A stretch of 6,057 nt of DNA, taken from contig CAZAQS010000286.1 of assembly GCA_964486825.1 (NCBI GenBank), forward strand, positions 1 to 6,057. The letters are read 5' to 3'. A program made the translations under genes and the position numbers. A model generated the notes under the pieces. It ran no database searches. It saw only the letters and a program-made list of their open reading frames with translations, and was not told the origin of the DNA. The stretch comes from CAZAQS01 sp964486825. GTDB taxonomy: Bacteria; Chloroflexota; Anaerolineae; Anaerolineales; UBA4823. Shown here piece after piece: positions 1 to 5,562 of this stretch. Each line of letters begins with the position of its first letter. Within the stretch, counting starts at the first letter, position 1.

Positions 1-418
1 TCAAGGATGTGATCTTCTCAGCCAATAAGTTCAGCGCATCTGGCCAATACAAAGGTTCAAACTTGCGCGATCCCCGTCCACCTGTCTGGAGAAGGGCGCT
101 CCTCAACCTGTCGGGGTTGTATAGCACCTGGAGTCCCGCCTGGCCGCGCGCACACAATTTACCCCGGTTGAGAGGGTGTAAGGGGTTGCCTTCGATCTTT
201 TTGGCGCGCCCGTTAATCACCCGGACGAGGATGCCACAACCGGCCGGGCACTGCCGGCATGTGCTGGCATACCAGGTAGCCAGGCCCGGCAAATCGCTTT
301 CTGGGGAATTCACAAACGGCTCGAGAACGATCTGGCGCAAACCGGTCGTGAAACCTGTCGCAGCGCTGGCGGTAACTGAGATCTTGAGAAAATCACGGCG
401 TGTAATGGATGTTGTCAT
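1..418 (-). CDS. Tat-exported molybdopterin oxidoreductase, ActB/Psr-like (N-terminal part, runs off the window)
   Basis: This is the first 139 codons of a gene that continues past base 1. The ATG at 418 lies 8 bases after the stop of the pentaheme cytochrome gene, so the two are probably translated together; no strong ribosome binding site is visible. Residues 6-12 (TRRDFLK) are a twin-arginine export motif, followed by an Ala/Thr-rich stretch, so the protein should be exported folded with its cofactor. Cys54, Cys57, Cys61 and Cys89 form the CX2CX3CX27C [4Fe-4S] (FeS0) motif of Mo/W-bisPGD oxidoreductases, and Arg91 follows in C-A-R-G. The region up to about residue 104 (CARGQAG, then YNPDRL) is typical of the family. 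The preceding ActA-like gene suggests an alternative complex III or related CISM complex. Known ActB proteins are thought to carry no Mo or FeS0 in this domain, so the intact cysteines could instead mean a catalytic polysulfide/tetrathionate-type enzyme. Family membership is firm; the substrate is unknown. Confidence 0.88.
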   Translation of the reverse strand, partial: MTTSITRRDFLKISVTASAATGFTTGLRQIVLEPFVNSPESDLPGLATWYASTCRQCPAGCGILVRVINGRAKKIEGNPLHPLNRGKLCARGQAGLQVLYNPDRLRSALLQTGGRGSRKFEPLYWPDALNLLAEKITSL

Positions 419-426
419 CACTTGAG

Positions 427-945
427 CTACTTATGACATGCAAGGCAGTCGGCTAAACGGGCAACTTTCTCTGGGGATTGTTTCAGATGACAATCCAGGC
501 ACCAACCCATGTCCATCTTCACTACCGGGCGGGTGATATCCATCCCTCCAATGTCGCCATGGCAGCTTTCACAGTTGATAGCTGCGCCCAGGTGAGGCTG
601 GTGGTCGAAGTAGACAAAATCGGGTTGGACATTGACACGCAACCAGGGAATAGGTTCGTCCCGCTCCCAATACCCCGCCAATTCCTGGATCTGCGGGCTA
701 TCGGTCGCAATCACAGCATGGCAGCCCATGCATTTTTGCACGGAAGGGATGCCGGCTACTGGGGAGCGCAATGCGCTGGAATGACAAAACAGGCAACCCA
801 TACCCGCCTCAACATGCGTCCGATGGCTGTAGGCAACAGGTTGCTGCGGTGTGGCCTGGACCTGGGCCCGGGTAAAAAGCACCCCTGCGGCGAGAACCCC
901 GGCGACGAGCAGGATCATAGAACGGATTAACCAGCGACGGTTCAT
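427..945 (-). CDS. actA: Membrane-anchored pentaheme cytochrome c, ActA-like
   Basis: The 172-residue protein has one N-terminal hydrophobic helix (about residues 7-24, after M-N-R-R) and an extracytoplasmic domain with five CxxCH heme sites at Cys51, Cys72, Cys125, Cys149 and Cys167. The histidine pairs H41/H44 and H115/H118 sit before hemes 1 and 3 as likely distal ligands. The landmarks QPVAYSHRTH, VAGIP, IPWLRV, PDFVYFDHQPH and MGWCLDCH match my memory of ActA of alternative complex III, the pentaheme subunit that takes electrons from the menaquinol-oxidising core. Size and heme number also fit ActA. The ATG at 945 is preferred because it starts just before the helix. A TTG at 1011 would add 22 hydrophilic residues and cover the hairpin at 973-1004. 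The ribosome binding site is weak (AGAG). A molybdopterin oxidoreductase gene follows after 8 bases. A QrcA- or NrfB-like role is possible but fits less well. Confidence 0.85.
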   Translation of the reverse strand: MNRRWLIRSMILLVAGVLAAGVLFTRAQVQATPQQPVAYSHRTHVEAGMGCLFCHSSALRSPVAGIPSVQKCMGCHAVIATDSPQIQELAGYWERDEPIPWLRVNVQPDFVYFDHQPHLGAAINCESCHGDIGGMDITRPVVKMDMGWCLDCHLKQSPEKVARLADCLACHK

Positions 946-972
946 TTCAATCTCTATGGAGGTGGCTTTTTT

Positions 973-1004
973 ACAGGCCGGAGGGTTACGATCCTCCAGC
1001 CTGT
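973..1004. repeat. Intercistronic inverted repeat (RNA hairpin)
   Basis: The arms at 973-984 and 993-1004 are 12 bases each and pair fully in RNA if one G-U pair is allowed, around an 8-base loop. The repeat fills most of the 81-base gap between the pentaheme lipoprotein gene and the ActA-like gene. Read on the minus strand it is followed by an A-run and not a U-run, so it does not look like a terminator for the operon. On the plus strand only four T follow the stem. A role in mRNA processing, 3'-end protection or setting the ratio of the two cytochromes is inferred. Confidence 0.6.
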
Positions 1005-1026
1005 TTTCCAATATCTTGCCCTGGTC

Positions 1027-2370
1027 TTATGGAGCTTCGACAGGTAAAGATTGAGCAAAGGCTAGTAAATCCCGTAAATCTTCCAGGCTCCAGTCCCTGT
1101 CCATGGAGGCTGGCATCCCCGTACCAGGCTGACCTGCGCGGACCTTGTGCAAAAACTCCCACGGGTTGTCCAAAGCGATCGTGCCCACGTATTCAGGCTC
1201 GTCCTCGCTTCCGAAGTTGAGCGAGCGCCCATCTTCCCCGTGGCAACCTGAACAGGAGGCGTGAAGCTCACCCCCATGGTTGAGGTCACCACCGGCCGCG
1301 GTATTGGTTTCAGCATCAATCAAGGGGGCGTAGTCTTCCAATCCCGTCCTGAGGAAGGTAACGAGATCGAGAAGCGCCTCTTCACCCATGGCAGAAAAGT
1401 CGTGCTCGGAGACGACCTCACCCGATAGGATGGCTATGATCTCTTCAGAGGTTTTCGTTGCGGCTTCAAATACACCCGGGAATCCGGTAAAGTGGGAGCC
1501 TGAGCCGTAGGCGCCTTCAGCTCCTTTATAATCCCAACCGTGGCATTCTTTGCAGCGCCAGGTATCCGTCCCGGTGCGGGTATTGGTGGTTTGAATAGCC
1601 CATAGGGGTTGGTCGGAAGCGGGCGTCTCTACGCCAGCCTCTACCAACCAGTGGTCATATAATCTGCCGCCGCGAGAGGCTGAGTTGGCAGAGGTTCCTA
1701 TAGATGCCTCTTCACCAGCTCCAATTGGAATGGCGCCGGGAATGGGCAGGAACTCGGGGTCGGGCACACCCTTCTCGTTGACGTCGACCTTTTCTGTCAG
1801 CAGATCCCAGCCACCTTCGCCATTCACATTGTGACAGGTGAAACAGCTACCTCCATAATGGAGCTTAAAAAACTGGCTGTTCATATGGGCCGGGTGGACA
1901 ATATCGCGCAGCGAGAGCGGGGCAAAAACCCCTTTTCCGGAACGGTCCCCGGTCCCAGGGGCATGACATCCCAGGCAGGTCGTGACGTTTACCTCCTCCG
2001 TCACAGCGAGCGAGGTCCCATCTGGGGCAACTTCTGGATGCACACGTCCCCTTGCCGCTACTCGCTCATGAGCCTCATAAGGGAGCGTGTACTGGCCGGT
2101 CTCCTGATCCACAAGGACATGGCAAGCGGGGCAACCTCGTCGCGCCTCGTCCAGCACTGGAAATTGGATCGCTGCTAAATTGGATGCGGTTTCGAGTGCT
2201 GTGGTTTGCTCCTCGGTCAAGTCCCCACCCGCCGGTCCTGGCGGCCCCTGAGGTCCGGCTGGACCTTGGGGTCCCTGCACTCCGACTGGTCCTGCAGGTC
2301 CTGCACAGGCTGCTAACACCAGGCCTCCCGTGACGATCAAGCCAATGAGGAATAGGATTTTTTTTGACAT
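1027..2370 (-). CDS. Pentaheme c-type cytochrome lipoprotein with collagen-like linker
   Basis: The 447-residue protein begins with a lipoprotein signal peptide (K3-K4, hydrophobic to A21, lipobox L-A-A-C with Cys22), so it should be tethered to the outer face of the cytoplasmic membrane. Residues 24-47 are eight Gly-X-Y triplets rich in Pro and Gln, a collagen-like stalk. Five CxxCH heme sites follow: Cys80, Cys132 and Cys176 in an N-terminal multiheme part, then Cys273 and Cys373, each starting a region that resembles a class I cytochrome c domain, with M328 and M419 as possible sixth ligands. The ATG at 2370 is chosen because GAGGAG (2384-2379) lies 8 bases upstream and the signal peptide starts there; a TTG at 2397 would add nine polar residues. 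It follows the pseudo-receiver gene by 53 bases and precedes the ActA-like gene. It probably carries electrons to or from the Act-like complex. I do not recognise a named family for the whole protein. Confidence 0.87.
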   Translation of the reverse strand: MSKKILFLIGLIVTGGLVLAACAGPAGPVGVQGPQGPAGPQGPPGPAGGDLTEEQTTALETASNLAAIQFPVLDEARRGCPACHVLVDQETGQYTLPYEAHERVAARGRVHPEVAPDGTSLAVTEEVNVTTCLGCHAPGTGDRSGKGVFAPLSLRDIVHPAHMNSQFFKLHYGGSCFTCHNVNGEGGWDLLTEKVDVNEKGVPDPEFLPIPGAIPIGAGEEASIGTSANSASRGGRLYDHWLVEAGVETPASDQPLWAIQTTNTRTGTDTWRCKECHGWDYKGAEGAYGSGSHFTGFPGVFEAATKTSEEIIAILSGEVVSEHDFSAMGEEALLDLVTFLRTGLEDYAPLIDAETNTAAGGDLNHGGELHASCSGCHGEDGRSLNFGSEDEPEYVGTIALDNPWEFLHKVRAGQPGTGMPASMDRDWSLEDLRDLLAFAQSLPVEAP

Positions 2371-2378
2371 TTCACATT

Positions 2379-2384
2379 CTCCTC
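2379..2384 (-). promoter_or_regulatory. Ribosome binding site of the pentaheme lipoprotein gene
   Basis: GAGGAG on the minus strand is separated by 8 bases from the ATG at 2370. It decides that start over the upstream in-frame TTG at 2397, which would place this purine box inside the coding region. Confidence 0.75.
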
Positions 2385-2423
2385 GCGTGTCACTCAAAAA
2401 ACATAGGGTTTACTGCTGCATAT

Positions 2424-2750
2424 TCAGCCAAGAACAAATTGGAGCAGGTCGCTGGCATCTACTACCGTCTGGTGTTCACGGTGATAAAGGCTCATTTCGT
2501 TGTCGTCAAGACTGAGCCCAATCATGCGTACATCCCAGATATCCATCTCCAACATCTCCATCACACCCGGCGGAATACCGGCACCCGTCTTTTCGAAAAG
2601 GATGGTATCCGGATGAAGGCTCATGATTTGTTCGTGAGCGGTGGTGATATCTCTGGCTGCACCCACCCAAATAATCTCGGGATGTTTCAAAAGCAAACGC
2701 ACCGATTCATGAAAGAGCGGATGAGTCCAAATCACGAAAACACGCCTCAC
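2424..2750 (-). CDS. Stand-alone degenerate receiver (pseudo-receiver) protein
   Basis: This 108-residue protein has the outline of a response-regulator receiver domain: RVFVIWTHPLFHESVRLLL at the start, then VGAARD and HPDTILFEK. It aligns by eye with the complete regulator encoded just upstream. The acidic pair becomes W8-T9, the phospho-accepting Asp becomes Glu53, and the conserved Lys near the end is missing, so normal phosphorylation is unlikely; Glu53 could mimic the phosphorylated state. There is no DNA-binding or other output domain. The start is a GTG at 2750 with a weak AGAG box about ten bases upstream. It is the first gene after the terminator at 2845-2873 and precedes the pentaheme lipoprotein by 53 bases, so it probably leads the cytochrome operon. 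A role as a protein-interaction module for the kinase or the complex is inferred; the function is unknown. Confidence 0.72.
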   Translation of the reverse strand: MRRVFVIWTHPLFHESVRLLLKHPEIIWVGAARDITTAHEQIMSLHPDTILFEKTGAGIPPGVMEMLEMDIWDVRMIGLSLDDNEMSLYHREHQTVVDASDLLQFVLG

Positions 2751-2810
2751 GGTGATAATTCTCTGCTAAGTACCGACTTTTCTTAATAAAATATTAGTGG
2801 AAAAGGTCGC

Positions 2811-2837
2811 GGTTGGGTATCGTACGGGCCGCCAACC
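2811..2837. promoter_or_regulatory. Candidate operator: dyad in the leader of the cytochrome operon
   Basis: GGTTGG (2811-2816) and CCAACC (2832-2837) form an inverted repeat with 15 bases between them, and the palindrome CGTACG (2821-2826) lies almost exactly at its centre. The site lies between the terminator of the two-component genes and the GTG start of the pseudo-receiver gene, where the operon's promoter should be. I see no convincing -35/-10 pair, only AT-rich DNA at 2779-2796. Binding by the neighbouring NarL-type regulator is a guess. Confidence 0.3.
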
Positions 2838-2843
2838 CGAATG

Positions 2844-2873
2844 AAAAAAACGCCAATCCTTTTGGCGTTTTTT
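2844..2873 (-). terminator. Rho-independent terminator of the kinase-regulator transcript
   Basis: The stem pairs 2845-2856 with 2862-2873 around a 5-base loop (2857-2861). Its core is six base pairs (CGCCAA with TTGGCG), flanked by A and T runs. Read on the minus strand it ends in seven T, 76 bases after the stop of the response regulator gene, as expected for an intrinsic terminator. The symmetric A/T runs make it bidirectional in principle, but no plus-strand gene needs it. It separates the two-component genes from the cytochrome operon. Confidence 0.9.
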
Positions 2874-2949
2874 AGGAGGGGACAACAACAGGTGTGCTGG
2901 AGCGACCCTTCCGCTCTGGCCGTAAACATCCAAAAATGTACGAAAGGAC

Positions 2950-3603
2950 TTAGAACTCGCGCATTAAGCCGTGCCTGCGAGCGTACTGGACCAGCTCGTA
3001 GCGACTGCTCAACCCCAACTTTTGCATCAGATTGCTGCGATGCGTGTGAATGGTACTCGAGCTGACGACCAGCATTTCTGCAATTTCCTTGTTGCTATAG
3101 CCGTCAGCCAGCAGGCGTAAAATTTCTTTCTCTCTTGGGCTCAAGGGCGGCTCGGCCTGGGAAACGCCATCGATCCGATGGATATAATCTCGCAGCAACC
3201 GCTCTGCCATTGTGGGATAGAGAAACACTTCGCCACGACTGACCACGCGCACGGCGTTGATCAGATCGTTCGTATCGGCACCTTTGAGAATATAACCGGA
3301 AGCGCCGGCTTTAAGCATTTCAAAGAAATATTCATCCGAACGATGCATGGTTAAGACCAGAACCTGGATAGCGGGTATTTGGGATTTTATCTGGCGAGTA
3401 GCCTCCAGGCCATCCACCCCAGGCATGGCGATGTCCATCAGGACCACGTCCGGTCGCAGCGCAACCGCCAATTCATACGCCTGGGACCCATCCAGGGCCT
3501 CACCGACCACTTCTATATCCGGCTCGGCTTCCAGGAGCAGACGCACACCGGAACGGACGATGGTGTGGTCGTCGGCAATCAAAACTCGGATCAAATCAGC
3601 CAT
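2950..3603 (-). CDS. NarL/LuxR-family response regulator
   Basis: The 217-residue protein has a complete receiver domain (about residues 5-122) with D11-D12, phospho-acceptor D57 in VVLMDIAMPG, T85 and K107. A LuxR-type helix-turn-helix follows (about 152-215: LSPREKEILRLLADGYSNKEIA, then STIHTHRSNLMQKLG). It is a DNA-binding transcription factor controlled by phosphorylation. Two ATG codons are adjacent at 3606 and 3603; 3603 gives the better spacing (7 bases) from GGAG, so 217 or 218 residues are both possible. The start overlaps the last codons of the kinase gene by 8 bases, a sign of translational coupling and of a cognate pair. The longer reading from ATG 3681 is unlikely because it runs through the kinase ATPase region without homology. 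Its targets are not shown by the sequence; the cytochrome operon next door is the obvious candidate. Confidence 0.95.
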   Translation of the reverse strand: MADLIRVLIADDHTIVRSGVRLLLEAEPDIEVVGEALDGSQAYELAVALRPDVVLMDIAMPGVDGLEATRQIKSQIPAIQVLVLTMHRSDEYFFEMLKAGASGYILKGADTNDLINAVRVVSRGEVFLYPTMAERLLRDYIHRIDGVSQAEPPLSPREKEILRLLADGYSNKEIAEMLVVSSSTIHTHRSNLMQKLGLSSRYELVQYARRHGLMREF

Positions 3604-5137
3604 CATCCATCTCCACAATGGGAATTGAGATATGTATGCTCGTCCCCCGGCCAGGCTCAGATTGGATCTGCATGTTTCCATTGAAGATCGCCACGCGTTC
3701 TTGCATCCCCAACAGGCCTAACCCCCGCCCATTATCCATTTCCAGGTGCAGGCACTCGAGATCAAAGCCGCGCCCATTATCAGCAATCGACCCATAAAAG
3801 GTATCGCTCGGGCACGAGAGCACCATTCGTATTTCACTGGCGCCTGCGTGACGGACAACGTTGGTTAGAGCTTCCTGAAAGATTCGGTAGAGAACTGTCT
3901 CCAGTTCCGGCGGTAAACGACCAGTAAGAGCATTCGTCTCCAGTTGAAAGTCGATTCCACTGTTAGATAAAAGATGCCTGGCGTGGGTGTGCAATGCTGC
4001 TGGCAGACCAAGATCGTCCAGAATAGAGGGGCGCAGGTCCAGGATTAGGTTATACATCTGCTCAGTGGTTGCATTGATCAACTTCCTGGTCTGGTCCAGC
4101 TGAATGATGGCTCGGCGCGTGTCATTGGGGATCAGTTTGCCCATAGCTTCTGCCTGGAAGGCAAGCCCGCTTAATGCCTGCCCCAACTCATCGTGTAGCT
4201 CTCGAGCGACTCGTTTACGCTCGTCCTCCTGAGCGGTAATCAGGCGCTTTAGAAGCTCTCCACGCTGATCGGCCTGATGCTTGAGGTTCTCGGACAAAGC
4301 CTGGACTTCCTGGTTGCGAACTTCTACCAGCCCTGCCATTTCATTGAACACTGTTCCCAACTGTCCTATCTCATCCGTTGAGGGGTTTTTAAGCGGCGGA
4401 GGCATGCTGCCCTGCCCGAATCCTTTAATGGCCGCGGCAAGCTTCTCGAGGTGCACCAATACGAAACGGCTGATTACGAGATTCACGACCAGTACCACCA
4501 CAAAGATCGTGCCCAACCACCAGAGCAGGTTCTCCTGGAGATGGGCATCCAGGGGGCCCTCGACCGGGGCAATTGGAATATCGGTCATAAGCAAACCAAT
4601 GATCCGGTTGCTGGGATCATGACACTGGGAACACTCGGGGCTGTTCTCGATCACGTGCATGCTTCTAAATACGCGCGAACCATCGCTGGCGGTTAACACA
4701 ACACTGCTTGGCCTCTCGTTGGCCGGAAGGCCATGGCAGGGCAAACAATCAGGCTGGCGGTTATCCAGATGGGTACCAACGCCCTCTTTCTCGGGGGCAA
4801 AAATTACCCGGCCTGAGGTATCCAGCAAATATACCACCCTGAACGAGCCGGTTTCCCCAATCGCATCCAGCATGGATTGTAGTTCCACAAAATCGGACTT
4901 TAGCATTTGCTGCCGGAGGTTGCTTTCGACCACTTTACCGGAATGCGAAGCGAGTAAAGAGAGGTTATTCATCACCAAATCCCGGTGCCGCATATGCTCT
5001 ATGGTTGTAAACAGGCTCAGGATGACAACCAATGGTAAGACAACACCCAGGGTGACTTTTACCCGCAGGCTCAGCCGGGGGAGATTTCGGAGGACTCCGG
5101 CTTTTGTGTACGCAGGACCCCTATCTGGCTTATTAAT
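3596..5137 (-). CDS. Diheme c-type sensor histidine kinase (NarX/HisKA_3 type)
   Basis: From the preferred ATT start the protein has 513 residues. TM1 lies at about 27-46, an extracytoplasmic sensor at 47-203, TM2 at about 204-228, a HAMP-like linker at 225-275 and a short coiled coil to about 305. A HisKA_3 dimerisation domain follows with phospho-acceptor H315 (ARELHDELGQ), then a HATPase domain with N426, D453-NGRGFD and G470-RGLGLLGM. The sensor carries two CxxCH motifs at Cys131 (CLPCH) and Cys169 (CSQCH), each able to bind one covalent heme c on the outer side, so a redox or gas/ligand signal is likely. A PAS/Cache-like segment (VVYLLDTSGRVIFAP) precedes the first. No ATG or GTG is available in frame. 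A TTG at 5032 would cut TM1 in half, whereas ATT at 5137 has AAGGGAG six bases upstream. The cognate regulator gene overlaps its end. Confidence 0.93.
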   Translation of the reverse strand: MNKPDRGPAYTKAGVLRNLPRLSLRVKVTLGVVLPLVVILSLFTTIEHMRHRDLVMNNLSLLASHSGKVVESNLRQQMLKSDFVELQSMLDAIGETGSFRVVYLLDTSGRVIFAPEKEGVGTHLDNRQPDCLPCHGLPANERPSSVVLTASDGSRVFRSMHVIENSPECSQCHDPSNRIIGLLMTDIPIAPVEGPLDAHLQENLLWWLGTIFVVVLVVNLVISRFVLVHLEKLAAAIKGFGQGSMPPPLKNPSTDEIGQLGTVFNEMAGLVEVRNQEVQALSENLKHQADQRGELLKRLITAQEDERKRVARELHDELGQALSGLAFQAEAMGKLIPNDTRRAIIQLDQTRKLINATTEQMYNLILDLRPSILDDLGLPAALHTHARHLLSNSGIDFQLETNALTGRLPPELETVLYRIFQEALTNVVRHAGASEIRMVLSCPSDTFYGSIADNGRGFDLECLHLEMDNGRGLGLLGMQERVAIFNGNMQIQSEPGRGTSIHISIPIVEMDDG

Positions 5138-5143
5138 ATGATT

Positions 5144-5150
5144 CTCCCTT
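5144..5150 (-). promoter_or_regulatory. Strong ribosome binding site pointing to an ATT start
   Basis: AAGGGAG on the minus strand is followed after six bases by ATT-AAT-AAG, in frame with the kinase. The frame has no ATG, GTG or TTG between the upstream stop (TAG at about 5184) and TTG 5032, so this box is the main evidence for the non-canonical start at 5137. Confidence 0.55.
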
Positions 5151-5194
5151 GGAACTTGAACAGGCCGGGAACTATTATGGGTCTATTGTGGTTC

Positions 5195-5214
5195 GAAGAA
5201 AAGAAGAGGAGAGA
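5195..5214. other. 20-base homopurine tract
   Basis: Bases 5195-5214 of the plus strand are all A or G, directly next to the palindrome TTCGAA (5192-5197). The tract lies in the presumed leader of the kinase gene, where the transcript would be all pyrimidine. No function can be assigned. Confidence 0.4.
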
Positions 5215-5263
5215 TCCACACTGATGATACTAAATTTTACCCGGATTCTCTAAGATTGGAGGC

Positions 5264-5291
5264 AGGATATCTTGATTTTATTTAAATGCAA
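5264..5291 (-). promoter_or_regulatory. Weak sigma-70-like promoter candidate for the kinase-regulator genes
   Basis: Read on the minus strand, TTGCAT (5291-5286) is followed after 16 bases by TATCCT (5269-5264), inside an AT-rich stretch in otherwise moderate-GC DNA. It would give a leader of roughly 120 bases before the ATT start. Matches of this quality arise by chance in AT-rich DNA, so this is only a candidate. Confidence 0.25.
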
Positions 5292-5392
5292 AGAGCTATT
5301 CAAACAACTGTCCCCCAGATTGCATTGACCCACTTCCTGGTTTGGTGCTACTGGTGAACCTGGAGGGCGCCGGAGAATAAAACTGCCCGGAC

Positions 5393-5482
5393 TTAAGCGA
5401 GCCAGTCTTCCAGCTCCAGACCAGCTATTGAGCTCAAGCGCGAAAAATGCCGGCTGTTATGAGTCACGAGCACAGCCGCAAG
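5393..5482 (-). pseudogene. Relic of a VapC/PIN-domain toxin gene (C-terminal end)
   Basis: In one minus-strand frame 29 residues before a TAA read LAAVLVTHNSRHF, then GLELEDWLA. The pattern LVTHN-x3-F-x(n)-GLxLEDW is the typical last strand and tail of VapC-type PIN ribonucleases, including the conserved region with the final acidic site. Upstream in the same frame the sequence stops resembling a PIN domain, and no start codon or antitoxin gene is present. The remaining roughly 100 residues of a VapC are therefore gone. It lies in the gap between the transglutaminase-like gene and the kinase. The identification is by eye on a short stretch, but the motif is distinctive. It would have no toxin activity. 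Confidence 0.55.
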
Positions 5483-5523
5483 CCTGGTTTGCGGGAAGTG
5501 ATTCGACGGAATGGAAAGCGGCA

Positions 5524-5554
5524 GAACCTCCCGCAGGTTCCAAATTGGCGGGAG
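5524..5554. repeat. Two overlapping inverted repeats after the transglutaminase-like gene
   Basis: GAACCT (5524-5529) and AGGTTC (5535-5540) form a perfect 6-base dyad with a 5-base spacer. CTCCCGC (5528-5534) also pairs with GCGGGAG (5548-5554). The arms overlap, so the two hairpins exclude each other. They lie 9 to 39 bases past the stop of the upstream gene. No U-run follows on the minus strand, so a standard intrinsic terminator is not supported; an mRNA 3'-end structure is possible. Confidence 0.4.
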
Positions 5555-5562
5555 ATCAAGGG

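Noticed and set aside
478..930. Plus-strand open frame opposite the ActA-like gene
   Set aside because: It is antisense to a gene with five heme motifs, has no recognisable protein features, and all other genes run on the minus strand.
946..1011. TTG start at 1011 for the ActA-like cytochrome
   Set aside because: It adds a hydrophilic leader before the membrane helix and runs through the hairpin, and its ribosome binding site is no better than that of ATG 945.
3604..3681. Longer response regulator reading from ATG 3681
   Set aside because: The extra residues lie wholly in the kinase ATPase coding region and show no receiver homology; the ATG pair at 3603/3606 has a proper ribosome binding site.
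4659..5141. Plus-strand open frame opposite the kinase N-terminal region
   Set aside because: It is a shadow of a well-supported kinase gene; the residues show no domain or signal.
5308..5345. Possible insertion-sequence end (TGTCCCCC ... TGACCCAC)
   Set aside because: The bases recall terminal repeats of some transposons, but I found no inverted partner, target duplication or transposase in the window.
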